A program made the translations under genes and the position numbers. The notes beneath the pieces are model-generated. The model was not told where the DNA came from. It did not search any database and saw only the letters and a program-made list of their open reading frames with translations. Of a stretch of 64,000 nt of DNA, positions 12,401-22,963 are shown in pieces. The number at the start of each line of letters is the position of its first letter. Within the stretch, counting starts at the first letter, position 1. Source of the stretch: Theobroma cacao (Eukaryota > Streptophyta > Magnoliopsida > Malvales > Malvaceae); assembly GCF_000208745.1 (NCBI RefSeq), contig NC_030857.1:4750714-4814713 (forward strand), read 5' to 3'.

Positions 12401-15400
12401 TGATGTTGTGTTTGAGGGCAAACCCTGGGATCATGACCAGCTGTATGAGTTGATCAAACTGCATGTGGCTACATGGGCTAAAGCCAAGTGGCCAAGGCAG
12501 TATGGGAGGATACTAGACACATTTGTTGAACCAAGTATCGGAGCTGTTATAAAAAATGTTAAGAAGGCCAGACCAGTGACTGAGTGGGAAAAACCTCCTG
12601 ATAGAACTATGAAATTTAACGTCGATGGGGCTGCAAGTGGAAGCACGAATGAAGCTGGAATTGGTGGGTTACTAAGGAATTCCAAGGGAGAAGTTAGAAT
12701 GATGTTTTCGAAGTCCATAGGGGTGGGGGACTCAAATCTAGCTGAAGTTCTCACTATCCAGGAAGCTTTTGCGATTTTCTTAGCGTCCAAGTGGTGCGAT
12801 TCTCACAAGCTGTTAGTGGAGAGTGACTCACTGAACACCGTGAAATGGGTGCAGGAGCCAAAATCAGCTCCATGGAGGTTAAGGAAATGGGTGCTCCATA
12901 TTGAAGCACTTAAGAGAAGGACAGCAAATTGGGCAATCAAGCATGTATGAAGGGAGGCCAACCAACATACTGATAACCTTGCAAAATCTGGAAAAGGTAG
13001 GGAGATTGATCTGATCAATATTTGGGTGGATGAACCTAACAGAGAAGAGAGAACAAGAGATATGGCAATCAACTGCAAATGAACTGTGAACCGTAAGCTT
13101 GAGTAGGTCTGCTCCTCTTGTAGTGATGATTATGATGGCATTGCTCAAGATGGGGTGTCCTACACGGTTGATGGGTAATGGTAGTGTTATTGGTTGGTCT
13201 CTCTTCGCTTGATTATTGTGGTGTCTGTTGATGCAGGGGATTGTTTTACTGTTAGGTGTTATCTTTCTGTTCAATGTATGAGGGTGCCTTTTGGGCGCAA
13301 GTAGCTAACCAGATGTTAGTGGGGTTGGCTGTTTTCGCTGTGGGTGTTTAGGGTGGTTTTCTTTCTGATAGCGTACAGGGAATTCGACAATGAGAGAATT
13401 TTGTTATGGTATACCCCTGGTTGTTGGGGCATAACCTTGCAAAATTGTTGTAAGTGGTGAACTCAGGTTCTCCCTTTCTTCAATTCAAATGAAATTTCAA
13501 AGAAAGAAAAATATATATCTTTCAGGAGAATAAAGGACAGGTGTCTTGAAATAAAAATAAATCCAAATAGTGGTATACGGCAACTATTTGAGTGGTTATG
13601 ACTTCCTTCTAGTATTACGATCGCCATTCCACTTATCAGGAATTATTTTAATTTCAATAGACTCATGTGGTGCTCTCATATTTCTTTTTTTTCCTGAGGA
13701 TGTTTCCTTTTCTGTAACATTTTAATGAATATACCTGTGAAGATGAAAGGTTCCCTGAAAGCAAAGCAAGCTTAGCAAGACCAATTTGGAACTCTGCAAC
13801 CTGCACATACATCAAAGCTCTGAGTACTGTTGCACAAGTATTTGTAAAAAGCACTGTAAATCCTTCCCTTAAACTGTTTCACTAGGAAATGATTACTGCA
13901 TCCAGTGATTAATTGAATTATGACCATATGCACTGCCAATTCAAGGTTAATTTCTTCATCGTGAACCCTATGGAAGAGCATAACCTGATATCAACACTTA
14001 CAGGTAATATCTGCACGGCACGTAGGCAGCTCTCAAAAGCATCATCTGGTGTTGACTCCCTACAAAATCAAATATGTCTCGGTGTTGAAAAGGCTATCTA
14101 CCAACAAATCGTTTCTAAACATTTTGTTACTAAAAATTAAATCAAGAATTTTACCCAGTATGAGTATCAGCTGACATGCCCGCCCATGGTAACGCCAATG
14201 ATGGATCTATACCTCTAGAACAGTCAAATGCTTTCCTAGCCAATTCCTTCTCATTCTCTTCTCTATAAAGCTGTCAAAACACAGAGTTGTTAGATGCCTA
14301 TCAACAATTAGATTCATAAAAGCCAGTATGGACCAGGACAAGGTTAAGCACACACTTCAAAGGTTGACCTCAGGGTTGGATTTAAGCTAGGAATTGCATA
14401 TACTTATTCTCATGCTCCTAACCATCTGCTGAACATAACTTCTAACGCATAACAGACTCCGGAAACAAACTGCCAAGCATCTATTAAATATGACATCAAA
14501 ATGAAATAATTAACTTTCTTCCCAAAGATTATATAGCCTACCTATATAGGATTTATTTTTCAACAAACTCAATGCATTATACATGCAACATTAGTCAATT
14601 TATAAATAAATAAAACAGTTCAGTTCGCATATTTTAAAATTACAAACTAAGACCAGGAAAATAAAAGTGAAAGAATTCTAAAACAGCGGATGTTACCTTT
14701 CCAAGATATGCCCAAGCATTAGCTAAAGACACATCCAATTGCAGTCCCCGAATTAAAGCATGCTGTTTCAATGCATTACAGTGAGACAAACAGCCCAAAG
14801 CCACCCAGAACTCATAATTGTCACCCTCCAGTACTAAAGCCCCAAATGTCATCTTCTCTGATAGTTGCCTGATAAAAAAGATATTAAGACAAAAGCACAA
14901 ATTTACAGGAACACAAAATGGTTATGTAAAACAAACACCACCAAAGATTTTACCAAGTACAACGATCATGTGTACAATCCATGTTGAACGAAGAGATAAG
15001 ATCGGAACAAATTGCAATGTCAATATAGATGTTAGCCTGCCATGGGGCTAAGTGCAAAGCACGTTGATAAGAGTTTCTAGCAGACATAGCAGCCAAAGAA
15101 CAAGTATTCTTCCACGAATATATGGACTCGTTGAAAGTTTCCACATTATATTCTAAACTCTGGCTCTCCTCCATCCATGGATAACTTTGTGCATATGTAA
15201 GCTGGCCAAGAGGGAAACACCCCTCAACATTGAATCAGTCATGTTACAAGAATATGATTACCAACAAATATGGTGCATATGGAGGTGAATTATCCCCCAA
15301 CCCCCAAAACAAAAATATTAAAAAAAGGCAAAGGAAAATGGACATCTAAAGGCCAAAGTCTAGATAATTTACCTGAATATCACCATGCAACTTCCAAGTA

Positions 15401-17523
15401 CATGATGAATTTCCAGCTAATTGGATGCTTACTTCTGCTACTGTACATGCATCCTGCAACAATCCAAGACCTAATTATTATATGCTTCTCGTTCGCTGTC
15501 ATAAACGTGGCAAGTGATTTGATTAAACTGAGAGATGACTAACCTCCAACAATGAAGCTCCCCAACTAAATGCTCCTGAGTTTATACATTCTTTTGATAG
15601 ACCAAGCAGCCCAGAAGCAAGTCCATAGAGTGCAGACAGATTTTGTGGCGAGATCTTCAGTGCTTGCTGAAATTGCTCAATTCCCTTGATGAACAAAGAC
15701 CACACAATCACACACAAGTCATGATTTCATAAAACATGAATGAGGACTAGCACAATAAATGAGAATTACAACTTGTCAAATTGAACGGCTTAATTTCCAT
15801 GAGCACTCCAGCTTAATACCCCTACATCTGATGCAAGGAGATTGCACAGCATAATTTTCCAATATAGAGGTACATAAATGAATTCAATTAGACTGCATGA
15901 GATTTCATTAGACTCAGTAGTTGAATGACTGAATGAGCCAATCAATAAACCGAATTACATTCCTTAATTTCAGTTGAAAAAAGAAAATATCAGATGTCAA
16001 AGCATAATCTTCTGGACCTAACAACGAAACGTCTTACAAATACTGTCTCACATGATCCCACTGGATTAACTTTCACTCTAAGCAATCACATGGATATAAG
16101 CTTACAATCTCAACAGAGTGGGTTCAATGCTCATAATTGACATAAAATTAAAAAGCAAAGATATAAGGTGAATGACAAGGATAAATATAACAAAAAAAAA
16201 TTACCTTTCTAAATGAACCAAGCATCGAAAAGACGTTTCCACATTCAACCAGTGCAAAGATTCTTGTATCTTCCAATTCAACCGCACGCCCATAGGACTG
16301 TTATAAATTCCATAATAAGTTAATTGCTTAATGATTAGATAGGACTCGTAAAGATTAATTTATGAAAGAATTCCTTAGACTAGTCAGTTTGTTTTCATAT
16401 GTGTCTTTCGATTTGGTTTCCCCAATTTAGGCGCAAGAGGTAGCAGCATTATCTGATAAGAGCATCCGTGTTTAAGGTTTAGTTGGCCCAATTTGGTGTT
16501 TGATATGTGAATCACATATTGAATAGCTTGAAAAGAGTATTTTGCTTGAACTGGAAAAGCAGAAAGAAAAGGTCAGAATGAGTTTAAAAGATGAAAGGAA
16601 AGTGGATTACCTTAATAGCGGCAGTAAACATGCCAAGACGGTGGTAAGCAAGACCAAGCGCCTAGAAGACAATTGTTATTAGATAGAGAAAAGGGTGAGC
16701 AAAATCAAGACGCATTTTTAAAACAGAATGGGTATATTCTATGATACGGATAAGAGGGGAAGAAACTTACTTCCCACAAATCAGGAGAGGTAGGATAACC
16801 TCGAATGGCATGTTGAAGACTTTCTACAGCTTCAGACCATTTCTTTTGATGCACCTGCTCCATTCGAGGAATGCAGATGCACAACAATAAGAGGCAAAGG
16901 AAAAAAGGATTTTAAATCTTTCATAGGAAGAAAGAAAACCTGGAGAAAACCCAATCGGCGGAAAGCCCAGAAAGCCCTGGGAGAGTTGTGAGAAGCATCT
17001 TTGCAAACTGCGAGCTCCAAGGTCTCCTTTCCTTGTCGGTCCAACAAATCACACAAAGCTTCCTGCAGTATTTACTAAGTCAGTATTCATATTTACTGGT
17101 AATCAAAGAAAACAGCAAGAGCAAGAAGAAGAAGAAAACGAACACACCCCAGCATCGGAATCATCAGGATGCAGGGATAGAGCTCTCTGGTAACACTTGA
17201 TGGCTCTCTGGACATCAGCCGAAACAGTGGCGTAGTAATGGCCCAAGTACCTGAAGGCTGCCGCATTGTTAGGGTTTTGTTTTGCGGAAATCACCCAATG
17301 CTCTGCCGCTTTCTCCTTCCCTATGCCTGTCTCCCACAAGTATGCTCCCTGAAATTCACATGTGCATTTACATATATCCTTCACTACAACAAAAATTGTC
17401 AGAACAAACAGAAAATGAATCCATGATTTTTACAAGTTGAAAATGAAGGGAAGGGTCATCTGGATTGCTTTCCACCAACTCCTCCAGCCGCCTTCTTTCT
17501 TCTTCCTCCTGAAAATCATCCAT
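6422..17523 (-). CDS. SKI3: Superkiller complex subunit SKI3 (TPR protein, TTC37 homologue)
   Basis: Twenty-one exons join without a break: 17434-17523, 17148-17348, 16940-17062, 16771-16854, 16611-16661, 16205-16297, 15544-15684, 15373-15453, 14954-15201, 14697-14868, 14155-14270, 14002-14059, 13735-13800, 11031-11246, 10809-10860, 10064-10437, 9848-9942, 9377-9619, 8360-9003, 8005-8208, 6422-6600 (3531 nt, 1176 aa; the Arabidopsis protein is close to this length). The start [20 protein letters not shown] is the only ATG in reach of the first TPR. Tetratricopeptide units follow one another, for example [12 protein letters not shown]...[26 protein letters not shown] helices, [21 protein letters not shown] and [23 protein letters not shown]3 is the scaffold of the cytoplasmic SKI helicase complex that feeds mRNA to the exosome for 3'-5' decay. 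The last intron (6601-8004) and intron 13 (11247-13734) are long because LINE fragments lie in them. The coding frame itself is intact. Confidence 0.93.
7040..7800 (+). mobile_element. Degenerate LINE endonuclease fragment in last SKI3 intron
   Basis: Plus-strand frames inside the last SKI3 intron show remnants of a plant L1-type LINE ORF2 N terminus. Around 7513-7560 a frame reads [14 protein letters not shown], close to the VLSWNIRGL start of the APE-type endonuclease. Around 7672-7715 another reads [15 protein letters not shown], the GDFN block, and near 7760-7785 GSSFTWEAT resembles the GGxFTWS block. The frames are broken by stops and shifts. It is antisense to SKI3. The left limit is a guess. 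Confidence 0.45.
11298..13510 (+). mobile_element. 5'-truncated L1-type LINE in SKI3 intron 13
   Basis: The intron between SKI3 exons 13 and 14 holds the 3' part of a non-LTR retrotransposon in antisense orientation to the gene. It begins within the C-terminal part of the reverse transcriptase ([19 protein letters not shown], then RRFLWSG and [16 protein letters not shown]). It continues through a zf-RVT zinc-binding segment near 12050-12230 ([26 protein letters not shown]) and an RNase H domain near 12610-12990 ([34 protein letters not shown] then [14 protein letters not shown]). One frame runs from 11298 to the stop at 13080-13082 with only two in-frame TGA codons, at 12273-12275 and 12948-12950. 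The second falls where an Arg (CGA) is expected before REAN, so it is a probable C-to-T change. A roughly 400-bp 3' tail ends in an A-rich stretch near 13495-13510. I could not find a target-site duplication. Confidence 0.85.
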
Positions 17524-19292
17524 TCAAAGGATTAAACTCCATGAAGTAAAGATTTTCGCAAAGAAAAATGTTCTTCAAAAAGAAAAAGAACCGCCGAAGG
17601 AAGGGACTAGAATGTCAAAAAGAGACCGTTGTTTTCATTTTTGGAGCTTTGGGCTTTTGCTTTGTCTTTGGCAAACTGGCATCATTGCTGCTTGCTCTGG
17701 TTTATTTACATTTTGCCCATCAGACCCATGAAATGCTTATAAAAGTCTCCCGACACTCCACATTCTGAATACAAATGTTTGTAAAACTAGGACTTCGATT
17801 TTTATTGATATTTTTATTATTTATTATTTACATATTAAATAAACTCTTTAACTAAGTTTGGTGTAAGAGGTTAAGTGACACCACCTTAATTGAGGAAATT
17901 ACATCAAACACTAACTATATAATAAAAATATATGTATTAAAATAATAATATATTAGCCTTTTCCTTTTCGTTTAAAATAAGATTTGCATTTTTATTTTTT
18001 TCTAAACTCAAATTTGTGCTTTTCTTTTCTAATTTAAAAAATTATTCATTCAATTCCGTTTACTCCTTCTCTCAATTGAGAAGCTAAAAGCAAAAAAAGT
18101 AATAAAGAAGTTAAATTGATTAAAATATTGACAAAAAGTTAAAACGTGACACTAATTTTGATATAATTAATCCACATAAAAATAAAAAAAATCATTTTAT
18201 CATTCATATAGATTAAAATGTATAATCCTTCAAAATATTATTTGTTTTTATCCAAATGTGATAGTTGCTTTGACACGTAAATGTGTCGAATAGAGTCTAA
18301 ATTCCAAAAATGCTAATTTGACATATAAATATTGAACTCAATAATAAATAAATATTTATCAAAAATGTGAGTTCGAATCTTTATTTCTCAAATAGAAAAT
18401 AAAAATGTTGACATGCGACAATCAATTTTAGAGATATTATTATCATATTTAAATTTTTTTAATTTTAAAGATATTACGATTATATTAAATATTTTTAATC
18501 AAGATTCATATCTTACTCTTATTTTAGATTCAAGCAACAATGAACTCATTTGCATGATTTAAACTAGCAAAACCACCACCCTTTGTTGTAGAAAATTATA
18601 ATTTTGTTTTTCATTTAGAAAATGTAAATTAATTCATTAAATCTGTATAGTTGATTTTTTAAAAATATTGAAAAAAATCAGAAAAAGAAGGAAAGAAAAA
18701 TAAAGAAGAAAAAAATGAAAACAAAACAGAAGAAGAAAGAAAGCACAATATTGAAAAGGAATTATTTTTATATCTTCTCTTTACCTTTTTCGTCTGATTA
18801 TTTTTTTTCATTTCTTTGTTACCAATGTCTCTCCTTCACCTAAAGATCTAAAACTCTGTCACTCAATTTCAAAATATGAAAATTGATAGATTAATTGTGT
18901 ATGCATGATTTTTTTTTTTCTCAAATTATTTTTATTCTTATTTTAAATTATAATTATTTCAAAAATTCAAATAATGGAAGAAAAATTATGAAAAAATGAA
19001 TTGGTTGATTAAGTGTGTATAATTGATAATATTTTTTCCTCTAAAATTATTTCGAATTATCATGTTTTAAATAAAGAAGAAAGAAAACAGAAAAAGCACA
19101 AAATATTTCCTTTCATCCAATCTAATCCTAAATAAGAAAACCCAAAACCCAAAGGCCAAAGCCCAATTCCTTTTTCCTGCTGGCTCCCCATTCTTCAACC
19201 TCAAGGCTCGCGTACACATTTTAGCACGTGCCACCATAGGTAGGTAGGGCCCTACAAAAAAGAAATGCTTTTTCTCCACTTGCAGGTGCACC
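17524..19292. other. SKI3 upstream region and AT-rich intergenic DNA
   Basis: The first 200 or so bases upstream of 17523 must hold the SKI3 promoter and 5' leader. The rest is strongly AT-rich, with long A and T runs and no coding signal. It contains the short tRNA-like retroposon copy listed separately at 18325-18407. Confidence 0.4.
18325..18407 (+). mobile_element. Short tRNA-like retroposon (SINE-like), copy 1
   Basis: An 83-bp segment carries GTTCGAATC (a pol III B-box-like motif) at 18371-18379 followed by an A-rich tail, and is flanked by a 7-bp direct repeat TTGACAT at 18318-18324 and 18408-18414. It resembles the copies at 37701 and 57818. The A-box region is poorly conserved here, so this copy is the least certain of those with flanking repeats. 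Confidence 0.45.
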
Positions 19293-19945
19293 TAGGAGTG
19301 AGCAAAGTCGGTTGTGGGTCGATTTCGATCGGTTTTTCGTAAAATCGATCAAAAATTTTCACCAAATTAACCAACCGAACCGCAACCCCCCAAAATTGAT
19401 TTCGATCAATTTTTTGGATAGACGGGTCGATCGGTTTTGGTGCAATTTTTGGATACTGTGGGCTCAATTTGATTTAAGTGAAAAGCATCGGTAATAGGTA
19501 TCAGTATGACTGTATGAGACGGTTGTTGGCTTAGGGTTTAGCTGGAGAGGCAGGAGGCGGCAAGGCAAAGGAGAAAATAAGGGGGGTCGGGCCGTCGAGG
19601 GAAATGGAGAAAATATGAGAGTTAGGCTCCAGCGATCTACAAAAATGAAAGGCAAGTTTTGGGTTTTTGAGGGTAAATTTACTCTTTTACCCTTATGGGC
19701 TGCGAAAGGGAAAGTATGTAATGAGGGGCATTTTTGTACTTCCACCATCCATGAAAACCAAGGCAGTCATCGACTGGTTATTCGGTCGGTTCGGGAGGGA
19801 AGGAGTCCCCCCCGAGGGCCGAGCCGATCAACCGACAAGGTCGATCGGCATGACCGACGGTTGCTATTGCAATCGACGGTGGCGGTCGGTTGCTCGATTG
19901 CAATCGACCGCTGCACACCAAGCAACCGACCGCTGCACACTCCTA
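19293..19945. mobile_element. Non-autonomous hAT-family DNA transposon, 653 bp
   Basis: The element starts TAGGAGTGAGCA and ends TGCACACTCCTA, giving inverted termini that match at 11 of 12 positions. It is flanked by 8-bp sequences GGTGCACC (19285-19292) and GATGCACC (19946-19953), matching at 7 of 8, which fits the 8-bp target duplication of hAT transposases. Both the TAGGxGTG terminus and the 8-bp duplication are hAT hallmarks. The interior is rich in CGATCGG / CCGATC words and a subterminal direct repeat (CGACCGCTGCACA at about 19907 and 19929), and it is clearly more GC-rich than its AT-rich surroundings. No transposase domain is recognisable. Confidence 0.8.
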
Positions 19946-19953
19946 GATGCACC

Positions 19954-20308
19954 CTATCTCCATTTTTTTTAGCCAATACCCTGTTCCAACTTTAATTAAC
20001 AAGAAATACCAAAAACAAATGTATAATGCAAATATATATATATATGGAAAGTTAATAGGACGTAATAAATGCATAATAATTTATTTAAAATTTTTAAAAT
20101 AATATTATGTAAAAAAATGATTTTCGCGTATAATTTTTTCTGTATAAATCAATTACATATTGACATTTATTTATATGATAAATGATATTCACTTATGAAG
20201 AAAAGAGGTTTCAACGTACGGATCATGAAAGATACACAAATAATTGATCAAATGCAACACGAGAAAAAAAAAAAAAAGAATTGATGGTTGGACTTGCTTG
20301 TATGTATA
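19954..20308. other. Intergenic, downstream of AP-1 sigma gene
   Basis: AT-rich DNA with a short (TA) run near 20034-20044. It includes the 3' untranslated region of the AP-1 sigma gene. I see no other feature. Confidence 0.4.
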
Positions 20309-22169
20309 CTATTTGGTGGCCTGTGCAATTAGATTGCCCACTGAGCTGGCCTGCTGTTGTGCAATCTCCACTATGCAATCCTGCATTAATTACTCAAAAC
20401 CAAGCCGTCAGAGTGTCCTGAATTCAGATGCATCTTCACGCGACTCATGCATAAAGGATGCTAATTAACTACTTATACCTGCGCATCTACCAAACGTAAG
20501 ACTGTTCTCTTGCTTGATTCTTGAAGTTCACCCGCAATCAAAAGTTCATCCAATATGTAGTAAGCCTATGATTCTTGCAACTTGATGATTAGAGAGACTC
20601 TTTGATACCAAGTGTGAATCAAAGAATAACATGCTCAAACGCTAGATATAATACAACCAAATTGGCAATAATTGATCCAAATAAAGATGGATGTCTTTCC
20701 ATAGGCTAGAAACAATCTTCCCCTTGCCACATTTTGCCAGAATAATTAGTTCATGCAGAAAAGCTGTCCTAACTCGTTCAGTAATACTTTTGGGTGATCG
20801 ATATCCTTAAATTGCACAACTAAAAATCAAAGAAGAAGCAGATTTAGAGAAAGTACCTTATGGAAATTAAAGATCAAGTCCAGCTCACATACCTACAGAA
20901 AAAGTACAAATAGTAAAGAATGCAAAGATCAGTTTTATAGGTATCAGATCAGAACATTCAAGTATATATATATATATATACTGTCTTCAATGACTTGAGG
21001 GTTTAGCAGGCTTACACTGCCAAAATAGCGGTCCAGTATCTCAACATAATGGTGAATTATATCAAGAATCTCTAGTTCATTGTCATCTTGGTTAATGCAC
21101 ATGCAAAAGTAGAGACCTGCATATCTGACCATGATATCCCTACAAATTAAATTGGTTACATATTCATGATTTGCCATTTATAGAAATATCGACATTACCT
21201 TTTATAGACAATTTTGAAGCCCCTCCACTCAACAAAGTTGCACAGCTTGGGGCCTCGACTGAGTATTATCCCACTAAGCTCCCGGATCACCTTTACAAAG
21301 TTAACATCCACAGAAGTTTCAGCACCCACGCCAGATCACAGGATCAAGGAGTGCAGACCAGCAAGAAGAATGTCTATAATTTATGAGCATACATGTATAT
21401 ATATATGATGTATCAAAAGCCAAATGAGCTATTCAGCTATGAATAGGTCTTCACAGAGAACTTAATTGTAGCCATGGTCATGTGCAAGATGCCGCTAGTT
21501 TAAGAGAAGTAAAGTAGTGGAAGGCTGGGAGCTAACAGAACGAGATTATTGCTTCTATTAATTTCCATCACTACCGTTTACGATATCAGTTGAGAAAAAC
21601 TTATCAACTTTGAACATACCTTACTTCTCTCCTTCTGGGAATAAGGTGAATACCATTTCGTCAACCTGACCTTTCCTTGGCGGCTAACAAGAAGAACAAA
21701 GTGAATCTGGAACAAGTAGTGCACACAATTAGACTTACAGCACAATGTGCCCTGAAGACATACAACACAGGACCATTTTGTAGTTCCATGTATTTTTGTG
21801 GCATTCTATATATACAGTGAATTGAGTTTCCAGGAGCTAAAATCCTGAAAAGTCCTCCTTCAGCTCAACGAATATAGGTTGAAGGGCCTAAAAGGTTTGG
21901 ACATAGCTTACATGTATGCTAGACCTGTTTCTCTATTTTCAAAAACATTGGAACACTTGAGGGTTGTCCTCCCTGAATGTACCATAGAATCTGCTGCTCT
22001 ATGTGCAATTATAGAGCTTTTTCTACGGTTTTTTTGGGAAAAGCAAGGCATATCAACATTAGCAATAACAGATGATGATGATGATGCAAAAGCATAGCGC
22101 ACCAAATACAAGATCTGAACTGAATGAGTCCAAAAACCTACAAAATGAACAAGATACGAATCATACCAT
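20309..22169 (-). CDS. AP19: AP-1 complex subunit sigma (clathrin adaptor small chain)
   Basis: Six exons are certain: 21620-21706, 21199-21290, 21016-21124, 20857-20892, 20479-20565, 20309-20380. They encode [20 protein letters not shown], then [70 protein letters not shown] and a tail ending IAQATK. Adding one Met gives 161 aa, the exact length I know for plant AP-1 sigma. The acceptor lies directly before the Ile codon, so the start ATG must be the last codon of an upstream exon. The best candidate is ATG at 22169-22167 followed by a GTATGA donor (460-nt intron); ATG followed by GTACAT near 21980 is an alternative. AP-1 sigma is part of the adaptor that sorts cargo into clathrin vesicles at the trans-Golgi network and early endosome. 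The protein core shows no lesion. Confidence 0.9.
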
Positions 22170-22963
22170 TGCTCAAAAGAACAAGTTTTCAAGCTTGAAC
22201 CTTTTCCATGTATGACAGGATCTACACTTGGATTCGGAGAAGATGAATTACATTTTTTTTTGGGTCAAATTTGTTTCTGTGTTTTTGGGTCAAACACTCT
22301 CTTCTATCTCGGAGCATAAAAGGGGGAAGGTTTTGAACAGACGGCCCACAAAAAAAGCAATCTATTTAGATTTTAGACGGCAAAGTCATTGAAATGGTGA
22401 ACAACAAGATTTTATCTCAGCTTCAATTTTGCTTTTGCTTTTGCTTTGTGGCAGTAATTTAATTACTTGTACTTCCCATATTCCAACCCCTTCATGCATA
22501 ACCAATACATCCTTGGTTTAGGATTTCAATTGCTCTTTCCTTTGACCCTTTCAGGCCTACCGATCCTAAGTTATGGGGATGACAGGAACTTCGAAAGATG
22601 TGGATCAGATTGTGGGTAGAGATATTTAAAATTGAAAAATAAAGAAAACTATAGATGCTAATGGCATCCATTTACACTACTAGCAATTCATGCCCACTGC
22701 ATGTTTTACATTTAGTTTTAACGCACTGACTGCCAAGTGCCAACCTAAAATGTTAGTACAAGCTGAAAAAGAAGCATACCAACCAGTGAAGCTTGCAGCA
22801 ATAAACATGGAAGATTCATCAACTAAAACCAACAAAGATTTTACAAGTTTCTCTTTCCAACAACTCTATACAGCTTATTACACACTTTATTAGGCATTTT
22901 ACAAAAATAATTTGACACATTATTTTCCTCTTATTAGGTGCAGAGGAAGGACTCATCAAACGC
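22170..22963. other. Intergenic: AP-1 sigma promoter side and DUF547 gene 3' end
   Basis: Two genes lie head to tail with about 0.8 kb between them. The interval holds the 5' leader and promoter of AP-1 sigma and the 3' untranslated region of the DUF547 gene. No other coding signal was seen. Confidence 0.35.

Noticed and set aside
12431..13274. Minus-strand ORFs opposite the LINE
   Set aside because: Shadows of the plus-strand RNase H coding sequence; their translations match nothing.
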